This document shows, one piece after another, positions 8,867 to 17,201 of a DNA stretch of 64,000 bases. Made by a program: the position numbers and the translations under genes. This DNA is from Bog-756 sp963727955 (lineage in GTDB: Bacteria > Actinomycetota > Acidimicrobiia > Acidimicrobiales > RAAP-2): assembly GCA_963727955.1 (NCBI GenBank), contig CAVSII010000009.1:124001-188000 (forward strand). The letters run 5' to 3'. The notes under the pieces were generated by a model, which worked only from the letters and a program-made list of their open reading frames with translations, was not told the origin of the DNA and did no database searches. How positions within the stretch are numbered: position 1 is the first letter of the stretch; every line of letters starts with the position of its first letter.

Positions 8867-8911
8867 TCCATCGGGTTCAACTGCATCGGGTTCAACTCCA
8901 TCGGTTTCAAC
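8867..8911. repeat. Three tandem 15-bp repeats
   Basis: Three head-to-tail copies of a 15-mer, TCCATCGGGTTCAAC with one or two changes, at 8867-8881, 8882-8896 and 8897-8911. They fill the gap between the reductase stop and the ribosome site of the NTF2-like gene. Confidence 0.8.
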
Positions 8912-9992
8912 GGATCGACCCCCGGCCGGCAATGAGGGGCAGATCGAGAGCGGTGACCCATCCGGGGGGCAGGTCGTTGACGGCGGGGACGGCGTTGACC
9001 GCACGCAGTCCTGTGGCCAGGCATCCGGCGGCGGCGGCGTCCCGGCCGGAGCCGTCGGTGAACCGAAAGGCCGTCTCTTGGGTGATCGAGGGCGAGCCGT
9101 CGATGACCACCCGGTAGACATCGTCCTGGGTGCCCCGGGGCCAGTCGGGGGCGGCTGCGGTGCCGATGCGGTTCACGTGCTCGAGACAGATGCGGGGCTG
9201 GCCTTTGTAGATGCCGTTGATGGTGAAACGGATGGCCGCCACCTCGCCCGGATTGATGGTGCCCTTGGCGGTGGCGATGGCCGTGTCGGTTGTCCACTTT
9301 TCCCATGTGGTGGTGATCTCGTCCAGCTCGATACCGACCGCATGGGCCATCATCGGGACCGTGGCCCCCCACGACATGACCAGGATGTCGGTGTGCTCGA
9401 GCAACGGGACGAACTCGGGCGGACGGCCGATGCCCATCTCGTCCTCATAGTCCCCTTCGTAATTGATGTAGTCCAGGATCTCGAGGGCTCGAACCTGGCG
9501 GACCTCGCCGCACAGGCCCATCAGGGTCATGGGGAACAGGTCGTTGGCGAACCCCGGGTCGATCCCAGTCGTGAAGCAGGAGGCCCCCCCGACCTGACAG
9601 GCCTCGGTGATCGGATCGATCCATGCCGGTGGGTTGAGGGTCATGGCCGGAAACACCCAGGGCGTCATGGCCGTCGAGCACACGTCGACGCCGGCCCGCA
9701 GGAAGGCACCGATGTCCCGGATGTTGTCGTCGGCGTGGGCGGCAGTGGGCCCGTAGTGGACGAGAGCGTCTGGGCCCAGGGCCACCAGGGCATCGACGTC
9801 GTCGGTGGCCGCCACCCCCAGCGGTCCGATCCCGCAGATCTCGCCCACGTCCTGCCCCACCTTGTCGGGAGTGCTCACGCCCACCCCGACCAGAGTGAAG
9901 CCCGGGTGGCGGACGATCTCGGGGATGACCATCTTCCCCACGAAGCCGGTTCCCCATACGACGACCCGCTTCGGGCTCGGGTCTGTGCTCAT
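8907..9992 (-). CDS. Dihydrodipicolinate reductase-like NAD(P)-dependent dehydrogenase
   Basis: 361 residues. The N-terminal Rossmann motif VVVWGTGFVGKMVIPEI and the segment TGIDPGFANDLFPM resemble the DapB-like family that includes 2,4-diaminopentanoate dehydrogenase. It is longer than true DapB (about 250), so a lysine-biosynthesis role is unlikely. Start ATG at 9992 overlaps the TGA of the upstream SDR gene by four bases (ATGA), implying translational coupling. Together with that SDR and the NTF2-like gene it looks like a small catabolic or tailoring operon; the substrate is unknown. Confidence 0.82.
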   Translation of the reverse strand: MSTDPSPKRVVVWGTGFVGKMVIPEIVRHPGFTLVGVGVSTPDKVGQDVGEICGIGPLGVAATDDVDALVALGPDALVHYGPTAAHADDNIRDIGAFLRAGVDVCSTAMTPWVFPAMTLNPPAWIDPITEACQVGGASCFTTGIDPGFANDLFPMTLMGLCGEVRQVRALEILDYINYEGDYEDEMGIGRPPEFVPLLEHTDILVMSWGATVPMMAHAVGIELDEITTTWEKWTTDTAIATAKGTINPGEVAAIRFTINGIYKGQPRICLEHVNRIGTAAAPDWPRGTQDDVYRVVIDGSPSITQETAFRFTDGSGRDAAAAGCLATGLRAVNAVPAVNDLPPGWVTALDLPLIAGRGSIR

Positions 9993-10768
9993 CGGGTCAT
10001 CTCCCCCGAATTGACCAACAGGTACTGGCCGGTCACGGCCTTGGCCCGATCCGAGGCGAAGAAGGCCACCACATCGGCCACCTCGCCGTCCTCGGTCATC
10101 CGTCGGAGCGGGAAGCGGCCCACGATGTCGTCGAGCACCTCCTCGGGGCTGCGGCCCTGGTTGCGGGCTGTGCCGGTCACGTACATCTCCACGTTGGGAC
10201 CCCACATCCACGAGGGCACCACCATGTTGACCCGGATGTTGTCGGGCCCGAGCTCATCGACCAGGTAGTACATGGCTGACAGGAGAGCGCCCTTCGACGC
10301 CGCATAACCGCTCTGGGGGAGGGCTGGCTGGAACATCGACTGGGAGCCGATGAGCACCACCGATCCGCCACCCCCGGCCTTCATGGCCTCGGCCACCGGC
10401 CGGATGACGGTGAGTGCCCCGATCACATTGGTGTCGAAGGCCTTGCGCCACGACCCGAAACTCAGGTCGTAGAGCCCGCCCCACACGTTCTCGTACGCCG
10501 CCACCTGGACGAGGGCATCCACCGAGCCGAATCGGTCGAGTGCGGTGGCCACCAGGGCGGCGCACGAATCGGGGTCGGTGATGTCGGTGACCTGGGCCGC
10601 CACCTGACGCCCACCGGGGTCCAGATCAGCGGCCACCGCGGCCAGCGATTCCTCGGTGCGGGCCGCCACCACCACGTTGGCCCCGTCGCGCAGAGCGCTG
10701 GCGGCACATTCGCGACCAAGGCCCTTGCCTACGCCGGTCACCAGGACGGTCTTTCCTTGGAGGATCAT
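9989..10768 (-). CDS. SDR family oxidoreductase
   Basis: 259 residues: cofactor loop TGVGKGLG near residue 11, AARTEES, NVIGAL, a catalytic stretch LIGSQSMF and YAASKGALLS, and a C-terminal GQYLLVNSGEM. The Ala-Arg after the second strand is more typical of NADP(H) binding than the other SDR in this region. First gene of a three-gene minus-strand unit (SDR, DapB-like reductase, NTF2-like protein). The ATG at 10768 overlaps nothing upstream. Confidence 0.9.
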   Translation of the reverse strand: MILQGKTVLVTGVGKGLGRECAASALRDGANVVVAARTEESLAAVAADLDPGGRQVAAQVTDITDPDSCAALVATALDRFGSVDALVQVAAYENVWGGLYDLSFGSWRKAFDTNVIGALTVIRPVAEAMKAGGGGSVVLIGSQSMFQPALPQSGYAASKGALLSAMYYLVDELGPDNIRVNMVVPSWMWGPNVEMYVTGTARNQGRSPEEVLDDIVGRFPLRRMTEDGEVADVVAFFASDRAKAVTGQYLLVNSGEMTR

Positions 10769-10845
10769 CCCCTTCTTCTAGACCAATCGGGGGCGACGCG
10801 CCTTTCGGCCTCGTCAGCCCGACCGATCGGGCCGGCCCATCCGTG

Positions 10846-11283
10846 TCAGAGGGTGGCCCGGCCCCGCACCCGCTTGGTCTCGACCACCCCGGCGCCCGCC
10901 GGGTACATGCGGGCCAAGTGGTTCCACGAACAGCCGGTACACACCTCGATCACGTAGCAGACCACCGGGTCCTTGCGCCGCCAGTAGCGGGCCAACTCGG
11001 CTTGGGTGGCCACGCACCGGCCCCCCGGGGGCAGGCGGGACCCGAAGACGAAGGTGACCTCGACCAGGTCCGATTCCTCGCAGATGGGGCAGGCTTCCCC
11101 GCTGGGGCGGCCCAGGTTGCTGGCCACCCGCAGGAGCTCGGGGTGGGCGTCGCACACATCCAGTCGGGACAGCCGACCTTTCTTGTACTCGCGGACGACG
11201 GCATTGCGGGCGAGCAGATACTCGACACGCCCCCCGGCGGGGGACGTGGCCACACCCTCGAGCGCTCCGGGTCGGAAGCTCAC
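10846..11283 (-). CDS. DUF5318 family protein
   Basis: 145 residues with two Cys pairs, CPICEE near residue 87 and CTGC near residue 127, suggesting a zinc ribbon. Phrases such as VTFVFGSRLPPGGRC and VVCYVIEVCTGCSWNHL are those of the actinobacterial DUF5318 family, which I recall lying near ino1 and a PadR gene in mycobacteria, as here. Function unknown. The start is GTG at 11283. Divergent from padR across a 286-base G-rich gap. Confidence 0.8.
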   Translation of the reverse strand: MSFRPGALEGVATSPAGGRVEYLLARNAVVREYKKGRLSRLDVCDAHPELLRVASNLGRPSGEACPICEESDLVEVTFVFGSRLPPGGRCVATQAELARYWRRKDPVVCYVIEVCTGCSWNHLARMYPAGAGVVETKRVRGRATL

Positions 11284-11340
11284 TCAGCCAGGGTATCCCG
11301 TCGCCGCTACCGGCGACACCCTTCGAGGCCAGGCTGTTCG

Positions 11341-11400
11341 GCCAGGTCGGTGGTCGGGGTCGGCGGTCCGGTCGGTTGGTCGGGTGACCGTGGGGTCGCC
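11341..11400. repeat. G-rich GGTCGG-type repeats
   Basis: Between the divergent DUF5318 and padR genes the plus strand carries many short GGTCGG/GGTTGG/GGGGTCGG runs (about 11341-11400), followed by inverted GTCGCCGAC motifs. Two-G quadruplex or cruciform formation is conceivable. No gene was seen here. Confidence 0.45.
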
Positions 11401-11537
11401 GACCTGGTCTGTGGGTGGGTCGACAGCGGCGTCGCCGACGGTGGGGCGACCAGGCACAGCCAGACCCCCGGTCGGACGTGGACAGCCCCGGGCGGCCAGC
11501 TCTCGGGCGGCTGGACGGAGCCGTGAATGTATTGCAT

Positions 11538-11560
11538 TGATATATCGAAGTGATATATCG
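11538..11560. promoter_or_regulatory. Putative PadR operator/promoter: twin TGATATATCG sites
   Basis: Two identical TGATATATCG decamers, at 11538-11547 and 11551-11560, each containing the palindrome GATATATC and separated by AAG. They are an AT-rich island in GC-rich DNA, 10 bases before the padR start. The position fits autoregulation and the AT content fits a -10 region, but binding is inferred. Confidence 0.5.
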
Positions 11561-11569
11561 TTTGTGACA

Positions 11570-12283
11570 ATGCTCGAACTGGCCATCCTGGGCCTACTCC
11601 ACGAACAAGAGCTCCACGGGTACGAGATCCGTCGTCGTCTCCGCGACGAGTTGGGCCTGTTCGCCAACATCTCCTTCGGATCGCTCTACCCCGCGCTCTC
11701 CCGCCTCGAGGCATCCGGAGCAGTGACGGTGACCGCCTCCACCAGCCTGCCGGCTGCCCCCATCCCCTCCACCGGGTCCCTGGGCGGCGAGCGGGCCGGC
11801 CTGCGGGCGCGACGGGCCGGTGGCCCCGGTGTGACCAAGCGTTCCCGCAAGGTCTACGCCATCACCGAGCACGGCCGTCATGTGTTCGAGCAACTTCTCG
11901 ATGCCGATGAGCCCGCCGGAAGCGACGACGCCCGGAGCTTCGGCCTACGTCTCGCCTTCGCCCGGCATCTGGCCCCGCAAGCCCGGTTGGCCCTCCTCGA
12001 GCGACGCCGGGCCCAGCTCACCCGTCGGCTGGCCACGGACCGGGTCCGGGCCTCGGGTTCGACCCTCGACGTCTATACCCGGTCGCTGGCCGAGCACAGC
12101 ACCGAAGCGACCGAGCACGACATCGCCTGGCTCGATCGCCTCATCGAACTCGAACGAAACAGGCAGACGGCCGCTCGCGCCGAGCCGCACCGCACAGAAA
12201 CACCACCCACCGAGAGGGGCGAGGCCCAGGGCAGGGATGTCTCTGCACCCGCGGCCGCAATCACCATGAAGGGAAGCCATTAA
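11570..12283 (+). CDS. PadR family transcriptional regulator
   Basis: 237 residues from ATG 11570, beginning MLELAILGLLHEQELHGYEI, the first helix of the PadR winged-helix domain, then GSLYPALSRLEASG. The wing is interrupted by about 40 residues of Ala/Pro/Gly-rich sequence before VYAITEHGRHVF resumes the fold. The C-terminal half is the usual helical dimerisation part. Its TAA overlaps the ATG of ino1 (TAATG), so the two are co-translated; it probably controls ino1 and itself through the twin TGATATATCG sites upstream. Confidence 0.9.
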   Translation: MLELAILGLLHEQELHGYEIRRRLRDELGLFANISFGSLYPALSRLEASGAVTVTASTSLPAAPIPSTGSLGGERAGLRARRAGGPGVTKRSRKVYAITEHGRHVFEQLLDADEPAGSDDARSFGLRLAFARHLAPQARLALLERRRAQLTRRLATDRVRASGSTLDVYTRSLAEHSTEATEHDIAWLDRLIELERNRQTAARAEPHRTETPPTERGEAQGRDVSAPAAAITMKGSH

Positions 12284-13380
12284 TGAGCACCATCCGAGTC
12301 GCCATCGCCGGCGTAGGCAACTGCGCTAGCGCTCTCGTCCAGGGAGTGGAGTACTACCGAAACGCCGATCCTGCCGAAACGGTCCCCGGACTGATGCATG
12401 TGGTGCTCGGTGACTACCACGTCGGCGATCTCGAGTTCGTCGCCGCCTTCGACGTCGATGCAGCCAAGGTGGGGACCGACCTCGGCAAGGCCATCTTCGC
12501 CAGCCAGAACAACACGGTCCGTTTCGCCAGCGTCGGCGAGCTCGGTATCACCGTGCTGCGAGGCCCGACTCTGGACGGGCTCGGCAAGTACTACCGCGAG
12601 ACGATCGAGGAATCTCCCGTCGAGCCTGTTGACGTGGTGTCCGTCCTGCGCCAGTCCCAAGCCGACGTGCTGGTCAGCTACCTGCCGGTCGGTTCGGAAG
12701 ACGCCCAGCGGTTCTACGCCAAGGCCTGCCTCGACGCCGGTGTCGGGTTCGTCAATGCCATTCCCGTCTTCATCGCCTCGGACCCCGAATGGGCCCGTCG
12801 GTTCCGCCAGGCCGGTGTCCCCATCGTGGGCGACGACATCAAGAGCCAGGTCGGCTCCACCATCGTCCACCGCATTCTGACCCGCCTGTTCGAAGATCGC
12901 GGGCTGGCCCTCGACCACACCTACCAACTCAACGTGGGCGGCAACATGGACTTCAAGAACATGCTGGAGCGCGACCGGCTCGAGTCGAAGAAGGTGTCCA
13001 AGACCCAGGCGGTGACCAGCCAGATCGAGCACGGCGCTCTCCCGGCGGACGACGTCCACATCGGTCCCTCCGACCATGTGCCGTGGCTGCACGACCGCAA
13101 GTGGGCCTATATCCGTATGGAGGGGCGCAACTTCGGCGACGTCCCCCTCAACCTCGAGCTCAAGCTCGAAGTGTGGGACTCGCCCAACTCCGCCGGGGTC
13201 ATCATCGACGCCGTTCGTTGCGCCAAGCTGGCTCTCGATCGGGGAATCGGAGGTCCCTTGCTCGGCCCTTCGGCCTATTTCATGAAGTCGCCTCCGGTCC
13301 AGTACCACGACGACGTGGCCCACCACATGGTGGAGTCCTTCGCCGCCGGCGAGCCGGCGCCGACCTGGCCGGAGGACTGA
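12283..13380 (+). CDS. ino1: Inositol-3-phosphate synthase
   Basis: 365 residues, the short actinobacterial form. It converts glucose 6-phosphate to 1L-myo-inositol 3-phosphate with NAD, feeding phosphatidylinositol and, in many actinobacteria, mycothiol. Landmarks are the NAD loop AGVGNCASALVQG, DDIKSQVGSTIVHR, LNVGGNMDFKNM and the lysine-rich LKLEVWDSPNSAGV. The start overlaps the padR stop by one base. It converges on pcnA 31 bases away. Confidence 0.95.
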   Translation: MSTIRVAIAGVGNCASALVQGVEYYRNADPAETVPGLMHVVLGDYHVGDLEFVAAFDVDAAKVGTDLGKAIFASQNNTVRFASVGELGITVLRGPTLDGLGKYYRETIEESPVEPVDVVSVLRQSQADVLVSYLPVGSEDAQRFYAKACLDAGVGFVNAIPVFIASDPEWARRFRQAGVPIVGDDIKSQVGSTIVHRILTRLFEDRGLALDHTYQLNVGGNMDFKNMLERDRLESKKVSKTQAVTSQIEHGALPADDVHIGPSDHVPWLHDRKWAYIRMEGRNFGDVPLNLELKLEVWDSPNSAGVIIDAVRCAKLALDRGIGGPLLGPSAYFMKSPPVQYHDDVAHHMVESFAAGEPAPTWPED

Positions 13381-13411
13381 ACCGCCCGTTCACCGATCGA
13401 CGCCGGTGGCC

Positions 13412-14803
13412 TCAGCTTTGCTGGGCCCACCACTCGACCAGCCGTTTGCGGGCCTCTTCCTCACCGAGCGGCCCCTCGTCGAGCCGCAGATCCATGAGGA
13501 AGGCGAGGGCACGGCCCACGTCCCGCCCCGGGCTGAGGCCGAGCTCCTCCATGATCTGGTTGCCGTCGAGATCGGGACGGAGGGCATCGAGCTCCTCCTT
13601 CTGGCGCAGCTCGTCGATACGGGCTTCCAACTCGTCCATGCTCCGGGCCAGAGCCCGAGCCTTGTTGGCGTTACGGGTGGTGCAGTCACACCTCGTCAAT
13701 TCGTTGAGCCGATCGAGCAGGGGTCCGGCGTCGCGTACGTAGCGCCGCACCGCCTTGTCCGTCCATCCCAACCGGTATGTGTGGAACCGGAGGTGGAGAT
13801 TGACCAGCTCGGTGACTGTCTCCACATCCTCGGCCGGATAACGCAACGCCTGCATGCGCTGGCGGGTCATCCGCGCCCCCACCACCTCGTGGTGGTGAAA
13901 GGTCACCCCCCCGTCGACGAAAGCCCGGGTCTTCGGCTTGCCGATGTCATGGAAGAGCGCGGCCAGACGCAGCAGGCGGTCGGGGCTCGTCTTGTCCACC
14001 ACGGCGAGGGTATGGGCCAAAACATCCTTGTGCCGATGGATCGGGTCCTGCTCGAGGGAGAGGGCAGGTATTTCGGGTAGGAACTCGTCGGCCAGACCGG
14101 TCCGCACCACGAACCACAGCGCCACCGAGGGGGTCGGCACCATCACGATCTTGTCGAGCTCATCTCTGATCCTCTCGGCCGACACGATGGAGAGACGGTG
14201 GTGTCCGATGCGCACGGCCTCCACCAGGCCGAGGTCCGGTTCGAGATCGAGGGCGGCCACGAACCGGGCGGCCCGGAGCATCCGGAGGGGGTCGTCGGCG
14301 AAAGACACCTCGGGATCGAGCGGCGTTCGCAGTCGGTGGGCGGAGAGGTCCACCAGGCCGTCGAAAGGATCGATGATCTCGAGCTCGGGGAGACGAAGGG
14401 CCATGGCGTTGATGGTGAAGTCGCGACGGGCCAGATCTTCTTCGACGACGTTGCCGAAGGCCACTTCGGGCTTACGCGAGTCGGGGCGGTAGACCTCCGC
14501 CCGGTGGGTGGTGATCTCATACACCTGATCGCGGCGACGACAACCGATGGTGCCGAAGCGGCGCCCCTGGGTCCACACAGCGTCGGCCCATCCGGTGACC
14601 AGGCTCTCGATGACATCGGGGCGGGCGTCGGTGGTGAAATCGAGGTCGTGCCCGGCCTCGGCGGCGGCGGCGGCGGCCGAATCGGCCACGATGGCGTCGC
14701 GCACCGAGCCACCCACCAGATAGAGGGCGTGTCCCGCCGACCGGAAGCGGTCGGCCAGGTCGGCGGTAGCCTCCACCAGGGGTCGCAGTCGGTCAGGGAG
14801 CAC
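13412..14803 (-). CDS. pcnA: CCA tRNA nucleotidyltransferase / poly(A) polymerase family
   Basis: 463 residues from a GTG at 14803. The class II nucleotidyltransferase head shows LVGGSVRDA, the metal-binding DLDFTTDA and RRDFTINAMA; an HD domain follows (LAALFHDIGKPKTR, TFHHHEVVGA). It adds or repairs the 3' CCA of tRNAs. The upstream open frame to 15268 is not protein-like. Divergent from the DUF6049 gene, as is the actinobacterial order near murJ. Confidence 0.92.
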   Translation of the reverse strand: MLPDRLRPLVEATADLADRFRSAGHALYLVGGSVRDAIVADSAAAAAAEAGHDLDFTTDARPDVIESLVTGWADAVWTQGRRFGTIGCRRRDQVYEITTHRAEVYRPDSRKPEVAFGNVVEEDLARRDFTINAMALRLPELEIIDPFDGLVDLSAHRLRTPLDPEVSFADDPLRMLRAARFVAALDLEPDLGLVEAVRIGHHRLSIVSAERIRDELDKIVMVPTPSVALWFVVRTGLADEFLPEIPALSLEQDPIHRHKDVLAHTLAVVDKTSPDRLLRLAALFHDIGKPKTRAFVDGGVTFHHHEVVGARMTRQRMQALRYPAEDVETVTELVNLHLRFHTYRLGWTDKAVRRYVRDAGPLLDRLNELTRCDCTTRNANKARALARSMDELEARIDELRQKEELDALRPDLDGNQIMEELGLSPGRDVGRALAFLMDLRLDEGPLGEEEARKRLVEWWAQQS

Positions 14804-14867
14804 GCCGCCGAGGGTAGTGCGACTGGCGTAGGCTGCCGCACGAGGTGGATCGGGAACGAGGCCGCGT

Positions 14868-17201
14868 GTGCCCCAGCGCCAGCCAATGCACGGCCGGCGT
14901 GCCAGCCAGGGACGGTCCCTCCCCGATGGTCGGGGTGCGACCAGCCCACCTCGCCTCCCTGTCGGAAGCGGGAACTCGGGGCCTACCTCGTCGCACAGGC
15001 GGGGTGCCTTGAGCAAAATTGGCGGTCTTGGTCCGGTACCGTTGGCTGCCGTCCTGGTGGCCCTCCTGGTGGGGGGGACCCCGGCTTCGGCCACCCCTCG
15101 CCCACCGCCCACTGCCACGGTGAGCACCTCCACCCTTCGGGCGACCGGGTCGGACCGTCCGCTCACCGTTATGTCGGAGAGCCCCTGGGTCGCGGCCGGA
15201 CAGAACTTCGACCTGCACCTTCGCATCGGCGGAGCGGTACCGACCAGCGACCTCGGACTGACCGTCAACGTCTACCCCTGCCTGTCCAGCGTTTCGGCCT
15301 TCGACCAGTCCCTGTCCACCTCGACCCTCTCGGCCGATACGCCCATCTTCTCCACATCCGCACCCCTGCCGGTGAGTGGCCTGCCCGTGATGAACGGGAC
15401 CGTCGACCTCTCCCTGCCGGTGGGGGTGGGAGCGGCGGACGCGTCGCCGACCCCGGGAGCCCCCACCATCGACCTCAGCCCGGCCGGCGACGAGTGCGGC
15501 GCCTACCCGACCGGCGTCTATCCCGTCTGGGTCCAGCTGGTCGACCTGGCCACCACCAACCGACAGATCGTTGCCCAGTTCACCACCCACCTCATCTACA
15601 CCGACGGTGACGTCGACACCCAGCGACTACGGGTGGCCGTCGTCCTGCCGCTCGATCTCCCCGCCCTCCCTTCGCGCTCACCCAGCCCGTCACAGCTCCT
15701 GGCCCGTCCCGGCGCCGCCGTGGCCCAACCATCCGATGCCGAGGTGTCCGGCCTCGACGCCACACTGGGCGTCCTCGACACCAGCCCGACCTCGACGGTG
15801 CCGGTCACCGTCGAAGCCAGTCCACTGACCGTCCAATTGCTGGCACAGTCCGGCCATTCGTCCATCCTGGCCGGCCTGGTCGAGGCGGCCAGCGACCCGT
15901 CGGTCCACCAATTCCTGTCGGCCCCCTTCGCCCCGGTCAACGCCGCCGCCCTGGTCGATTCCGGACTGGGCGGCGAGCTGACCGCGCAGGTCAGCAGGGG
16001 AACGGCCGTACTGGGGTCTACCGTCACCCACGCCGCCGCCACCGTCGGCCTCTCGGACCTCGGTGCGTGGGTAACCAACGACGCCCTCGACTCCGGCTCG
16101 ATCGGCCAGTTGGCCACGTTGGGCTACAGCCAGATGGTCCTGCCCTCGGCCGGCGTCAACGCACCACCGGCTGACGGCTCGACGACCGAACCTTTCTCGC
16201 TGTCGACGGCCCACGGTCATCAGGTGACGGCCATCACCTCCGACGCCGATCTGTCGGCCCGGTTCGCCGGGTCGGCCACCACGCCCGTGCTGGCCGCCCA
16301 CCAGCTGCTGGCCGAACTGGCCCAGATCTACTACGAGAAGCCCAACGATTCCACCCCCCGCATGGTGGTGGCGGTGGCCCCCAACGGATGGAAGGACAAC
16401 CCCACATTCGTGGCCGCCCTCCTGTCCGCTCTGGTCGACAACCCGATCATCGAGCCGGTCACCACCAAGAACCTGTTCGCCGCGTTCGGCCCGGCGGTTG
16501 CGTGCCGGGACGGTTGCCGACTGCAGGGTGTCGGCTTGGGCGCGACTCCTCTGCCCGTGGCCGGCATCCGCGCCCAGCGTCAGCGGACCGAGGGGTTCGC
16601 CTCGGCCGTGCGGGGGGCACCGGCCCGGATCATCTCCCTCGAGCTCGGCGATCTGGTGCTGGCCAGCCAGTCAGAGGACCTCCGCCTCGCCCAGCAGGAC
16701 GCCCTCCTCGGGAACACCGGGGCGGCGTTGAACGCGCAGCTCTCCCAATTGCAGGTGGCAGGCGATCGGACGGTCACCTTGACCTCCCAGCAGGGCACCC
16801 TGCCGGTCACCATCGTCTCCAGCACCTCCTACCCGGTGACGGGCACGCTGACTCTGACCAGCGACAAGTTGTTGTTTCCCAACGGCACGACCGAGTGGAC
16901 CCAGCCGGTCAGTCTGGTGCTGCCCAACAACGTGGTCGACGTCAAGGTGCGGGCCCGGGCTTCCGGCGTGTTCAAGGTCGATGTCTCCCTTCGCTCCCCG
17001 TCCGGCGGACTCGAGCTCTCGAACGGCGAGGTGGAAGTGCGGTCGACGGCCACGTCGGTGGTGGGGATCGTTCTCTCGGTCGGCGCGCTGACGGTGCTGG
17101 TCGTCTGGTGGCTCAGGACCTCGCGGAAGCGGCGGACTCTCCGTAAGGCCGAAGACCGTAAGGCCGAAGAGGGCGCTGATCTCGTGTCGGAGACCCCGTG
17201 A
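14868..17201 (+). CDS. DUF6049-like secreted, membrane-anchored protein
   Basis: 777 residues in the longest form (GTG 14868). A signal-peptide-like stretch VPLAAVLVALLVGG...ASA occurs at about residues 56-74, so the true start may be TTG 15009. A large extracytoplasmic region follows; near the C-terminus SVVGIVLSVGALTVLVVWWL is a membrane anchor with a basic tail. Size, topology and location between pcnA and murJ match the family of mycobacterial Rv3909 (DUF6049). The stop overlaps the murJ GTG (GTGA), suggesting co-expression with the lipid II flippase. Function unknown. Confidence 0.75.
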   Translation: MPQRQPMHGRRASQGRSLPDGRGATSPPRLPVGSGNSGPTSSHRRGALSKIGGLGPVPLAAVLVALLVGGTPASATPRPPPTATVSTSTLRATGSDRPLTVMSESPWVAAGQNFDLHLRIGGAVPTSDLGLTVNVYPCLSSVSAFDQSLSTSTLSADTPIFSTSAPLPVSGLPVMNGTVDLSLPVGVGAADASPTPGAPTIDLSPAGDECGAYPTGVYPVWVQLVDLATTNRQIVAQFTTHLIYTDGDVDTQRLRVAVVLPLDLPALPSRSPSPSQLLARPGAAVAQPSDAEVSGLDATLGVLDTSPTSTVPVTVEASPLTVQLLAQSGHSSILAGLVEAASDPSVHQFLSAPFAPVNAAALVDSGLGGELTAQVSRGTAVLGSTVTHAAATVGLSDLGAWVTNDALDSGSIGQLATLGYSQMVLPSAGVNAPPADGSTTEPFSLSTAHGHQVTAITSDADLSARFAGSATTPVLAAHQLLAELAQIYYEKPNDSTPRMVVAVAPNGWKDNPTFVAALLSALVDNPIIEPVTTKNLFAAFGPAVACRDGCRLQGVGLGATPLPVAGIRAQRQRTEGFASAVRGAPARIISLELGDLVLASQSEDLRLAQQDALLGNTGAALNAQLSQLQVAGDRTVTLTSQQGTLPVTIVSSTSYPVTGTLTLTSDKLLFPNGTTEWTQPVSLVLPNNVVDVKVRARASGVFKVDVSLRSPSGGLELSNGEVEVRSTATSVVGIVLSVGALTVLVVWWLRTSRKRRTLRKAEDRKAEEGADLVSETP

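Noticed and set aside
8736..10268. 510-codon plus-strand frame
   Set aside because: Antisense of the DapB-like reductase, which has clear family motifs.
12280..13326. 348-codon frame antisense to ino1
   Set aside because: ino1 is certain; the antisense frame shows no family.
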